From contig CAVPUA010000003.1 of assembly GCA_963708805.1 (NCBI GenBank), forward strand, positions 744,001 to 808,000: a stretch of 64,000 nt of DNA, written 5' to 3'. This document shows, piece after piece, positions 56,415 through 63,773 of this stretch. The position numbers and the translations under genes were made by a program. The stretch is from CAVPUA01 sp963708805 (GTDB taxonomy: Bacteria; Actinomycetota; Actinomycetes; Mycobacteriales; Jatrophihabitantaceae). Position 1 is the stretch's first letter; the number at the start of each line of letters is the position of its first letter. The notes under the pieces were generated by a model. It was given only the letters and a program-made list of their open reading frames with translations. It did not search any database and was not told where the DNA came from.

Positions 56415-56866
56415 GGCTCGAGCGCCCGCGCCCGGAGACGACGGACTCCGACCAGGACTAGCACCGCCGACCCGACGCCCAGGAGCAGGCGGCGAGGCAG
56501 CGAGGTGAGCACGGCCGACCCGATTGCGATCGGGTGGCCGAACTCGACGTGGGGGCTGCCGGTGGCGATCCGCCCGCTGGTGGAGCCGCGACCGCGTCCG
56601 AGCTGAACGACGGTCCCGCGTGAGCCGGTGACCTCGACGGACAAGCCGGCGCCATCGAGCGCGGTGGCGGCCTGGGTGATCACGGTCCGGGCCGACGCCC
56701 GGGACCCGACGGACCGCACCGCTCGCGCGGTCTCCGCCCACAGCGCCGACGCGTCGTCGGTGACGAGCCGCAGGTGGGTGCCGTCGGCGAGCAGGCGGGC
56801 ATGGTGCGCGCCCACCTGGATGTCCAGGTCTGAGCTCACCTCGAACTCGCCGCCGGTGTCGCTCAC
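56411..56866 (-). CDS. Hypothetical protein with C-terminal membrane anchor, coupled to WhiB gene
   Basis: 151 residues, not recognised. It begins SDTGGEFEVSSDLDIQVGAHHARLLADG, a beta-rich segment, continues with a helical part (ALWAETARAVRSVGSRASARTVITQAATAL), and ends in one transmembrane helix (RLLLGVGSAVLVLVGVRRL). No signal peptide, so the bulk should face the cytoplasm. The GTG overlaps the stop of the preceding gene (GTGA) and its own stop overlaps the WhiB start (ATGA). Confidence 0.65.
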   Translation of the reverse strand: MSDTGGEFEVSSDLDIQVGAHHARLLADGTHLRLVTDDASALWAETARAVRSVGSRASARTVITQAATALDGAGLSVEVTGSRGTVVQLGRGRGSTSGRIATGSPHVEFGHPIAIGSAVLTSLPRRLLLGVGSAVLVLVGVRRLRARALEP

Positions 56867-57099
56867 CCTCGGGCTGCGCCTTCGGACGTGGTGATGCGGA
56901 GCGTGCCGTTGAGCTTCCAGGTGGCGCGGGGCGAGTCCGGGCCGGTTTCGCGCGGCACCTCGACCGACATGTCGACGAACTGGTAGTCGATGGCGGCGCC
57001 CTTTCCGGTCAGGTAGGCCCACATCTCCTTGCCAAAGTCGGCGAAGCTGCTGCTGTCGTGGTTCTTGACGTCGCGGGCACCGGTTGCGGTGTCGGTCAT
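56863..57099 (-). CDS. Small conserved hypothetical protein, first gene of the WhiB operon
   Basis: 78 residues (KNHDSSSFADFGKEMWAYLTGKGAAIDYQFVDMSVEVP, TWKLNGTLRITTSEG); function not recognised. The strand pattern and length suggest a compact beta fold. A strong GGAGAAGGAG precedes the ATG, the best ribosome site of the operon. Its stop overlaps the next GTG, so all three genes must be made together. Confidence 0.65.
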   Translation of the reverse strand: MTDTATGARDVKNHDSSSFADFGKEMWAYLTGKGAAIDYQFVDMSVEVPRETGPDSPRATWKLNGTLRITTSEGAARG

Positions 57100-57211
57100 G
57101 ATTGATCTCCTTCTCCTGGGTGGTTCGGCGGCCGCCAGCCGGATGGTCGGCGGCCGCCGACACACCCTTGCTACCCATGATGAATCAGAATCAAGCATGA
57201 ACGCGCTAATG

Positions 57212-57227
57212 TGAGCAAAAATGAGCA
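57212..57227. promoter_or_regulatory. Direct-repeat operator candidate for the DeoR regulator
   Basis: TGAGCA at 57212-57217 and again at 57222-57227, ten bases apart (one helical turn). Direct TGAGCA-type repeats are a known binding pattern of some DeoR-family regulators. The site lies between the divergent DeoR and WhiB operons and ends where the DeoR ribosome site begins. Confidence 0.45.
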
Positions 57228-57237
57228 GGAGCGAGCG

Positions 57238-58026
57238 TTGTTGATCCCGGACCGGCACCGACTGCTGCTCGATCAGTTGCGCGCGACCGGATCGGGCGAG
57301 GTGAGCGAGCTGGCCGTCCGGCTGGGCGTCAGCCCGTCGACGGTGCGGCGCGACCTGACCGAGCTGGAAGCCGAGGGCCGGCTCAAGCGGACGCAAGGCG
57401 GCGCGTATCTGGACGATCGCGAACCGGGCCGGCCATCCAGCGACGCCAACGCCAACTCCAACTCCAACGCCAACGCGGACGCCAATGCCAACGCGGACGC
57501 CAAGCTACGCATCGGCGCCGCCGCGTCCGCCCTCATCGGTGACGGCGCGACGGTGATGATCTTGGCGGGCTCGACGACGGCAGCGATGTTGCCCCACCTG
57601 GCCGACCGATCCATCACCGTCGTCACCAACGGACTGGACATCGCATATGCCCTGGCCGCCTATCCGCGTATCTCCTTGGTGATGCTGGGCGGCGTGCTCC
57701 ACCGCGAGCAGATGACGTTGCTCGGTGCGATGACCGAGCAGAACATGGCCGACTTCCAGGTCGACCTGATGTTCGCCGGCGCCTACGGGGTGCACCCCCG
57801 GGCCGGTGTGACCGGAAGCAAGCCGATCGCCGCCTCGTATCACCATTCGATGCTCGAGCACACCGAGAAGCTGGTCGTACTGGCCGATTCGAGCAAGTTG
57901 GGACGACGCGGCCCGACCCGGCTGGCCACGGTCGACCAGGTCGATCGGTTGATCACCGACGCGGCCGCCCCGGCGGCCCTGATCGAGCGGTTGCGGGACG
58001 CCGGCGCTCGCGTCGAGGTCTGCTGA
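57238..58026 (+). CDS. DeoR-family transcriptional regulator with Asn/Ala repeat insert
   Basis: 262 residues. The N-terminal DeoR helix-turn-helix (DRHRLLLDQLRATGSGEVSELAVRLGVSPSTVRRDL) is followed, after LKRTQGGAYL, by a low-complexity insert of Asn-Ala/Asn-Ser/Asp-Ala units (about 57440-57500), and then the sugar-phosphate sensor domain (GSTTAAMLPHLADRSITVVTNGLDIAYAL, EKLVVLADSSKLGRR). The TTG at 57238 (or 57241) is preferred: AGGAG is 6 to 9 bases upstream and the protein then begins like other DeoR proteins. A GTG at 57211 is in frame but lies in the candidate operator. Effector unknown. Confidence 0.85.
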   Translation: MLIPDRHRLLLDQLRATGSGEVSELAVRLGVSPSTVRRDLTELEAEGRLKRTQGGAYLDDREPGRPSSDANANSNSNANADANANADAKLRIGAAASALIGDGATVMILAGSTTAAMLPHLADRSITVVTNGLDIAYALAAYPRISLVMLGGVLHREQMTLLGAMTEQNMADFQVDLMFAGAYGVHPRAGVTGSKPIAASYHHSMLEHTEKLVVLADSSKLGRRGPTRLATVDQVDRLITDAAAPAALIERLRDAGARVEVC

Positions 58027-58038
58027 GCCGATCGGGCG

Positions 58039-58317
58039 TTACTTCGTCAGACGCAGTTTGGGGCACACCTCGCGGCCGCACGTCCGGCAGTGCGATCCGC
58101 GGCCGTAGTGCTCGTGGGTGCGCCGTCGGCAGCCACACGTGCACCGGCCCTCGTCGGACTGGTCCGTTTCGCGATTCGGCGTGCGCGAGGGGGCCGAGCG
58201 ACCGTCGGTGGAGACTTCGAGCACTACCAGTGAGCAGAACAGCCACAGCACCGTAAAAACGGCAAACGACATCCAACCTACTTCCGCGATGTCCGGAAGG
58301 ACGGAGAATGTGTGCAT
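58039..58317 (-). CDS. Small membrane protein with Cys-rich tail
   Basis: 92 residues. One transmembrane helix (FAVFTVLWLFCSLVVLEV) near the N-terminus, a polar linker, then a basic tail with CTCGCRRRTHEH and HCRTCGREVC, a likely zinc ribbon. Not recognised. It lies at the edge of an AT-richer stretch that contains its probable promoter. Confidence 0.6.
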   Translation of the reverse strand: MHTFSVLPDIAEVGWMSFAVFTVLWLFCSLVVLEVSTDGRSAPSRTPNRETDQSDEGRCTCGCRRRTHEHYGRGSHCRTCGREVCPKLRLTK

Positions 58318-58320
58318 GGC

Positions 58321-58470
58321 GGTTCCCCTCTGTTACTTCACGTGTGCTATGTGTTAAGATATGCTAGACAGACACAGCAAGGCAATACAGCAATAAGCCT
58401 GAAGTCCGACGTGAAATACGTGCTAGAAAATTTCCACAAAGACGTTCAGTCGGCGTCAGATGTGGGAAGA
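58321..58470. other. AT-richer intergenic island
   Basis: About 150 bases with clearly lower GC than the surroundings, including runs such as GTTAAGATATG and AGAAAATTTCC. It holds the promoter of the minus-strand Cys-rich protein; no open frame of note. Confidence 0.5.
58356..58385 (-). promoter_or_regulatory. Candidate promoter of the Cys-rich membrane protein gene
   Basis: On the minus strand TTGCCT (58380-58385) and TATCTT (58356-58361) are 18 bases apart, and the start codon is 38 bases downstream. Confidence 0.4.
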
Positions 58471-58569
58471 CCGCTTCGTGGAGGGACGGCGGCCTGAATC
58501 CGGGTCGCTACCACCGTGACCGGCAGCCATGGCGCCGCCGGGTCGCAGCCATCCAGCTGGAGGTCGATC

Positions 58570-58977
58570 GTGCCCGTGTCATGCCCCCCGTCACGCCCGG
58601 CCAGCCGCCTGGCGGTCGGCGATCGCGTGATCATCGGCGATGGCCCCGCCTCGGGGATGGTCGGTGAGCTCGCGGGCGTCGACTTCGACACCGACTTCGC
58701 CCAGGTCCGCGTGATGATCCCCGTTCCCTGGGGTCTGCGACCGGGCACGGCCGTCGTCACGGCCGGCGCACTGCGTCCAGCCCGTCCTCGGCTCGACGAG
58801 CTGATCGAGCCGGTTGCCATGCCCCGGCGGGGACGCCCGCGGGTCATCAGCGAGGAGACCGTCGAGAAGATCGAGCGGCTGTACGAGACCGGGATCTACT
58901 CGCACGCCGACATCGCCGGCATCGTCGGCGTCAGCAAGAGCAGCGTGACGTCCTACCTCAAGCGGCGCAGCGACTGA
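58570..58977 (+). CDS. Small DNA-binding protein with C-terminal helix-turn-helix
   Basis: 135 residues. The first half (LAVGDRVIIGDGPASGMVGELAGVDFDTDFAQVRVMIPVPWG) looks like a small beta-barrel of KOW or SH3 type. The second half (GRPRVISEETVEKIERLYETGIYSHADIAGIVGVSKSSVTSYL) is a resolvase-like helix-turn-helix. The GTG at 58570 is chosen because GGAGG lies six bases upstream; an in-frame GTG at 58516 lacks a site. Target and role unknown. Confidence 0.65.
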   Translation: MPVSCPPSRPASRLAVGDRVIIGDGPASGMVGELAGVDFDTDFAQVRVMIPVPWGLRPGTAVVTAGALRPARPRLDELIEPVAMPRRGRPRVISEETVEKIERLYETGIYSHADIAGIVGVSKSSVTSYLKRRSD

Positions 58978-59001
58978 TCTCGAGGCGTTCCGGGCGTCCG
59001 C

Positions 59002-59439
59002 TCACCGAGGCGGTTCGCCGACGCTCCGGCCGCCCCACTCCTCGGGAGCGATGTCGGCCAGTGTCTCGGAGAACGTCCACCGATGGCCGGCGAGATCGAG
59101 CGCGCCGTACTGGCGCTCGCCGTAGGGAAAATCGGTCGGCTCCATGACGATGCGCGCGCCGAAGTCCTGGGCCCGCCGGTAGTGGGAGGCGACATCGGCG
59201 ACCCGCACCATGACCGACGCCGACACGTCGCCCGCAGACGGCGCCACGCGTTCGCCGCCGACATCCGCCACGATGATCGCCCCGTCGGCGAACGACAACT
59301 GGGCCCGGTGATCGTCGCCGATGCGCACCCGTTCGGTGAACCCGAACGCACCCTCGAGCCACCTGACCGCGGCACGGACGTCCGGATAGGTCAGCACCGG
59401 GATCACCGTCGCTGACGGGATCGAGCGATTGCTCTTCAC
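59002..59439 (-). CDS. VOC-family (glyoxalase/bleomycin-resistance-like) protein
   Basis: 145-residue vicinal-oxygen-chelate protein with paired beta-alpha-beta modules (VIPVLTYPDVRAAVRWLEGAFGFTER, VMVRVADVASHYRRAQDFGARI, GERQYGALDLAGHRWTFSETL). Typical of the branch with Y-x-A-x-D-x-x-G-H-x-W ending. GTG start with GGTGGAG upstream. Substrate unknown. Confidence 0.8.
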   Translation of the reverse strand: MKSNRSIPSATVIPVLTYPDVRAAVRWLEGAFGFTERVRIGDDHRAQLSFADGAIIVADVGGERVAPSAGDVSASVMVRVADVASHYRRAQDFGARIVMEPTDFPYGERQYGALDLAGHRWTFSETLADIAPEEWGGRSVGEPPR

Positions 59440-59490
59440 GACTCCACCCTCTTCACGGCTCCAACCTAGGCCGAGCGGACGGCGGCCACA

Positions 59491-59745
59491 TCACTTCCAG
59501 CGGAAGTGGACGAAGACCCGTCCGAAGTTGTCCGAGTCCTTCTCGACGCGGTGATAGAGGGCCTTCACCTCTTTACGATCGAGGAAGCGGAGAACGCGCT
59601 TCTTCAACTGGCCCGAGCCCTTGCCGGGGATGATCTCGACCAGCGGGGCCTTCTTGGCCACCGCTTCGTCGATGATCGACTTCAGTGCGCGCTCGATGTC
59701 GTCACCGCGGTTGTAGATGTCGTGCAGGTCCAGCTTGAGCTTCAC
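59491..59745 (-). CDS. Smr-domain protein
   Basis: 84 residues forming almost exactly one Smr domain: LKLDLHDIYNRG carries the LDLH motif, and VEIIPGKGSGQLKKRVLRFL carries the GxGxG-like turn. Smr domains nick or bind DNA and RNA; single-domain forms are common in actinobacteria. The start is a GTG with GGAGG upstream. It is divergent from the GPP34-like gene. Confidence 0.8.
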   Translation of the reverse strand: MKLKLDLHDIYNRGDDIERALKSIIDEAVAKKAPLVEIIPGKGSGQLKKRVLRFLDRKEVKALYHRVEKDSDNFGRVFVHFRWK

Positions 59746-59844
59746 GCCGTCATCGTCCTCCGGGGCCGCGACGGCGCTCGCGGCAGGAGCAAGATGATCG
59801 AGTCGGCCCGGCTCGAGAGGATCAGGCGCGTGGAGATGTTGGCG

Positions 59845-60492
59845 ATGACCGACAGCGTGTGCGGGGATTTCTTGCGACTCGCTCTGGACGCCGACTCGGG
59901 CAAGCTCCGGCACACGGGAGTATTGGCCGAGGCGATGCGCGGCGCGCTGCTCATCGACCTCGCTCGAGCGGGGCGGCTGAACGAGAACGGCCCCGGCGCC
60001 CAGGTCGACACCACGCCCACTGGGTTCGGCCTGGCCGACGAGCTGATCCGTGCCGTCGAGGAGCACCCGACTCGCAACCTGCGGATCTGGATGCAGCGCG
60101 GGGTGCCGCACCTGCACGAGTTCATCGCCGAGCTCGTGGCCGACGGCTTCTGGACGGTCGAGCGGCGAGATCTGACGCTGGCCGCCCACTACCGCGACAG
60201 CAGCGCGGCGCGGTACCAAGCGCTCTTCGAGGCGATCGCCGCGGTCGTCCGCGGTGAGCACGCGCCGGCCGACCCACGGCAGGCGGCGCTGGCCGCACTC
60301 GCCACCGTCACCAGCCTCGTCGATCCCGGTCCGAGCCTGCAGCATCCGAGCCCAGCACTGCTCGAAGCCAGCGGTGACCTGCGCTGGATCACCACCCAGG
60401 TCACCGACTTCCTGCTCGACGCCCAGGCCGAGGACGGCGCGGCGGGAGCCGCGAACACGATCACGACGGGGATTCAGCTCGGCTCGATCTGA
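59845..60492 (+). CDS. GPP34 (Golgi phosphoprotein 3-like) family protein
   Basis: 215 residues. CGDFLRLALDADSGKL followed by LAEAMRGALLIDLARAGRL is the characteristic start of the GPP34 family, and the helical remainder fits. Eukaryotic members bind phosphoinositides; the bacterial function is unknown. The ATG at 59845 is preferred since GTGGAG is at nine bases; the ATG at 59836 touches it. Confidence 0.75.
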   Translation: MTDSVCGDFLRLALDADSGKLRHTGVLAEAMRGALLIDLARAGRLNENGPGAQVDTTPTGFGLADELIRAVEEHPTRNLRIWMQRGVPHLHEFIAELVADGFWTVERRDLTLAAHYRDSSAARYQALFEAIAAVVRGEHAPADPRQAALAALATVTSLVDPGPSLQHPSPALLEASGDLRWITTQVTDFLLDAQAEDGAAGAANTITTGIQLGSI

Positions 60493-60534
60493 CTCGTTCC
60501 CCGGTGTTCATCCAGTCGTTCGAGGGTCAGCGCC

Positions 60535-60651
60535 ATGGGCGACGACCCGTTTGCGGGGCTGTTGCGCGATCCCGACCTCGGAGTGCTGAAGGCGATGCCC
60601 GTGCAGGAATCCGGTCCGCCGCGCCGGGCGCTGCGCGGGATGGGCCGCTGA
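60535..60651 (+). CDS. Possible 38-residue small protein
   Basis: ATG-initiated frame MGDDPFAGLLRDPDLGVLK ending RRALRGMGR, between the GPP34 and glutamate decarboxylase genes. AGGG is eight bases upstream. No family is recognised and the coding evidence is weak. Confidence 0.25.
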   Translation: MGDDPFAGLLRDPDLGVLKAMPVQESGPPRRALRGMGR

Positions 60652-60701
60652 CGGGACGACGTCCTGACCGATCTCGTCGGCGGCACGGCATAGTTGGGGT
60701 C

Positions 60702-62105
60702 ATGGCTCTTCGTGGTGGTGCCGTCCCTTCTCGTTCGCCCCGAGCTCCACGGGAGACCGACCCGTTCGCGGGCATGGCCAACCCGGCGCTCGAACGCGAG
60801 ATCAATCCGCCGATGCGTGCTCTGGCCCACGATGCCGTGCCGCCCGACGTGGCCTACCAGTTGGTGCACGACGAACTCCTGCTCGACGGCAGCGCCCGGC
60901 TGAACCTCGCGACCTTCGTCACCACGTGGATGGAGCCGCAGGCGGCCCAGTTGATGGCCGAGTCGCTCGACAAGAACATGATCGACAAGGACGAGTACCC
61001 GCAGACGGCGGCGATCGAGAACCGGTGCGTGGCGATCCTGTCGAACCTGTGGCACGCGCCTGACCCCGAGGTCGCGACCGGTTGTTCGACGACCGGGTCC
61101 AGCGAAGCCTGCATGCTGGCCGGCATGGCCCTCAAGCACCGCTGGGCCGCTCGGGTCGGCGCCGACTCGGGCCGCAAGCCCAACCTGGTGATGGGTGCGA
61201 ACGTCCAGGTCTGCTGGGAGAAGTTCTGCCGATACTGGGACGTCGAACCGCGTCTGGTACCCGTCGAGGGCGATCGGCTGCACCTGGGCGCCGAGCAGGC
61301 AGTGGCCCGGTGCGACGAGAACACCATCGGCGTCGTCGCCATCCTCGGCTCGACCTTCGACGGTAGTTACGAGCCGGTCGCCGAGATCTCGGCCGCTCTG
61401 GACGAGCTGGTCGCGCGGGGCGGACCCGACATCCCGATCCATGTCGACGCGGCATCGGGCGGCATGATCGCCCCGTTCCTCGACCCCGATCTCGTGTGGG
61501 ACTTCCGGCTGCCGCGTGTCGCGTCGATCAACACGTCCGGACACAAGTACGGACTGGTCTACCCGGGCGTCGGCTGGGCCGTCTGGCGTGACGCCGAGGC
61601 GCTGCCGCAGGAGCTCGTGTTCGACGTCAACTACCTGGGCGGCAACATGCCGACGTTCGCGTTGAACTTCTCGCGTCCGGGCTCCGAGATCATCGCGCAG
61701 TACTACACGTTCTTCCGCCTCGGCCGCGCCGGCTATGTCGCTGTCCAACAGGCGTGCCGGGACGTGGCGACCTCACTGGCCGAGCAGATCGCGAACCTCG
61801 GCCCGTACCGGTTGATCACCCGCGGCGACCAGTTGCCGGTCTTCGCGTTCACCACCGATCCGGACGTGCAGGCCTGGGACGTCTTCGCGGTGTCGCGGGG
61901 GTTGCGCGAGCACGGGTGGCAGGTCCCGGCCTACACGTTCCCCGCCGAGCGAACCGATCTCGCCGTGCTGCGAATAGTGTGCCGCAACGGCTTCTCGCGC
62001 GACCTGGCCGACCTCTTCCTGCGTGACCTGATCGCCGTCACCGACACGTTGCAGACCGACGTCGCCAAGGTCGGGAGCAGCGGCCCGCCGTCGTTTCATC
62101 ACTGA
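60702..62105 (+). CDS. gadB: Glutamate decarboxylase
   Basis: 467-residue PLP enzyme converting glutamate to GABA with consumption of a proton; intact. INPPMRALAHDAVPPDVAYQLVHDELLLDGSARLNLATFVTTWME is the typical start, CSTTGSSEACMLAGMALKHRW binds PLP phosphate, HVDAASGGMIAPF the PLP ring, and SINTSGHKYGLVYPG carries the Lys. CATAGT seven bases before the ATG suggests a leaderless mRNA. The product GABA is the substrate of the GabT encoded at 35614. Confidence 0.93.
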   Translation: MALRGGAVPSRSPRAPRETDPFAGMANPALEREINPPMRALAHDAVPPDVAYQLVHDELLLDGSARLNLATFVTTWMEPQAAQLMAESLDKNMIDKDEYPQTAAIENRCVAILSNLWHAPDPEVATGCSTTGSSEACMLAGMALKHRWAARVGADSGRKPNLVMGANVQVCWEKFCRYWDVEPRLVPVEGDRLHLGAEQAVARCDENTIGVVAILGSTFDGSYEPVAEISAALDELVARGGPDIPIHVDAASGGMIAPFLDPDLVWDFRLPRVASINTSGHKYGLVYPGVGWAVWRDAEALPQELVFDVNYLGGNMPTFALNFSRPGSEIIAQYYTFFRLGRAGYVAVQQACRDVATSLAEQIANLGPYRLITRGDQLPVFAFTTDPDVQAWDVFAVSRGLREHGWQVPAYTFPAERTDLAVLRIVCRNGFSRDLADLFLRDLIAVTDTLQTDVAKVGSSGPPSFHH

Positions 62106-62121
62106 CCAGTCAGTGACCCCA

Positions 62122-62376
62122 TCAGCGGATGAGCTGCGCTCGGTGCTCGACCTGCGGGAAGCCCGGCGCCCAGGCCAGGTTCACGAGCCACTTGGTGACC
62201 GAGTGGCTCCGCGGCCAGCGGTGGACCTCGGTGTCGTCCCACAGCAGCACCGCGTCTTCGACCTGGGCGGCGTGCCGTCCCGGGTGCCGTTCCAGCAGCT
62301 GGCAGCGACCGCCGTCCACGTCGATGTCCGCGCATCGGCGGCGCGGTCCTGGCGGTGTGAGTTGGGGAATGCCCAT
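62122..62376 (-). CDS. Small hypothetical protein with Cys/His pattern
   Basis: 84 residues (RRRCADIDVDGGRCQLLERHPGRHAAQ, LLWDDTEVHRWPRS). The C-x8-C-x5-H-x3-H arrangement resembles small actinobacterial proteins thought to bind zinc. Function unknown. Convergent with gadB. Confidence 0.5.
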   Translation of the reverse strand: MGIPQLTPPGPRRRCADIDVDGGRCQLLERHPGRHAAQVEDAVLLWDDTEVHRWPRSHSVTKWLVNLAWAPGFPQVEHRAQLIR

Positions 62377-62611
62377 GGCGAGAACACTGCCCGCGCGGCG
62401 TTAACGGCCGGCGAAGCTGCGGTTGTCGGTCAACGGCGGGGATCGGACGAGGTGGCGTCGCGCCGGATTGTCCGCCCACGATGAACGGCGCCTCAACTAC
62501 GTCTTAAGGACGCACGCAATCACCATCATCGATAGCCGCCGGAGTCGATCGCCTTCTACGCTTATCGGACTCGGCCGGGGGGGCCGCGCCGGCTGAGCGA
62601 GTGGGATCGAC

Positions 62612-63712
62612 GTGGACTGTACGAGGGCGCTCGCGCAGACGGGCGTGGCTGTGTCGGGCATCGCCCTGGCCGGTCTGGTCGTGCTCGTGGTCGGCGTCGC
62701 CCTGACCGTTGCCGCTCGCCACCGAACCACCGGGCGAGCACACCATGCGCTGGTGATCGGGATCATCCTCGTGCTGTTGCTGGCCCTCGACCCGCGATCC
62801 AGCGGCGCGGCGACATCCGCGTCCTGTGCCCAGTCTCCGGCGTCCCCGCCCGCGTACGCGGTGACCCGGCCGGTGTCGAGCTGTGACCGTGTCACGCTCA
62901 GCGCCGACCGCGCCAGTGCCGAACTGGGCTCGCCGATCACGTTCGTCGCCTCGGCGCCGACCGGTCTGGCGCCCGGCGTGGTGACGTTCTGGGACGGGAC
63001 CCGGACGCTGGGGACGGTCGGCGTCCAGGCGGGGTCGGCCGTCCTGTCGATCGATGGCCTCGGTGTCGGCGCGCACCGCGTGTTCGCGACGTTCACTCCG
63101 GTGGTCACGGCCAGCTGCGTACCCGATGGCTCGGTCGCGCTGATCGTGATCGTCAATGGCACCACGGCGGGCTCGGGCGGTAGCTCCGACGGCGGAGACG
63201 TACAAGCGATCCAGGCCAGGATCGGCGCGGGGATTCTTCTCCTGCGCAGTCCCTATGACGCCGAGCATCCGCTGGACCTCGGTGTCTTGCGATTGGCCGG
63301 ATCGGCTGATCAGTACGTCGGGAGGGCTCAGTTCGGAGACGGCTCCGTCTCCGGCAGTCTCTCGATCATCGACACCCGCGGTGGTGACGCCGGGTGGACG
63401 GTGTGCGTCCAGGGCGGCGACCTCGGCGATCCAGCCGGCGACCTCGTGTCCGGATCCAACTTCGGCTTCATCAACGTCGCAGCCATCAGTTGGCCCGGTG
63501 GTCCTCGGGTGACAGTGGGTGACCGGGCAGGGCCGACGACGGCTGTGGCACCGGGTACCGCCATCGGCCTCGGTGCCGGCCCGCAGGTGATCGCGCGCTC
63601 GGTCGGCTCGGGGGCGGGCACGGTCGGGCTGAGCGGTCTTGTCACCCTGGTCGCCCCGCTTAGCAGCGCGCCCGGGACGTACTCGGGAACGCTCACGTTC
63701 ACCGTCGGATGA
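62612..63712 (+). CDS. Membrane-anchored surface protein with Ig-like and WxL-like regions
   Basis: 366 residues. Two N-terminal hydrophobic segments (about 12-34 and 46-60), then an extracellular region: an Ig-like (Big_3) repeat at about 105-150 (GVVTFWDGTRTLGTVGV, GAHRVFATFTP) and a C-terminal WxL-like segment (VAAISWPGGPRVTV to GTYSGTLTFTVG). GTG start. The second hydrophobic segment followed by DPRSSGAATSA looks like a signal sequence. A cell-surface role is inferred. Confidence 0.6.
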   Translation: MDCTRALAQTGVAVSGIALAGLVVLVVGVALTVAARHRTTGRAHHALVIGIILVLLLALDPRSSGAATSASCAQSPASPPAYAVTRPVSSCDRVTLSADRASAELGSPITFVASAPTGLAPGVVTFWDGTRTLGTVGVQAGSAVLSIDGLGVGAHRVFATFTPVVTASCVPDGSVALIVIVNGTTAGSGGSSDGGDVQAIQARIGAGILLLRSPYDAEHPLDLGVLRLAGSADQYVGRAQFGDGSVSGSLSIIDTRGGDAGWTVCVQGGDLGDPAGDLVSGSNFGFINVAAISWPGGPRVTVGDRAGPTTAVAPGTAIGLGAGPQVIARSVGSGAGTVGLSGLVTLVAPLSSAPGTYSGTLTFTVG

Positions 63713-63773
63713 CCGAACGTGTAGCTTGATCATCAAGACGCCTGGTCATGTTTGACGAGCCGCTTGGCTGCTT

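Noticed and set aside
57430..57505. Repeat run as a possible CRISPR or phase-variable tract
   Set aside because: Units are six bases with no spacers, so it is not a CRISPR array; copy changes keep the frame, so it cannot switch the gene off.
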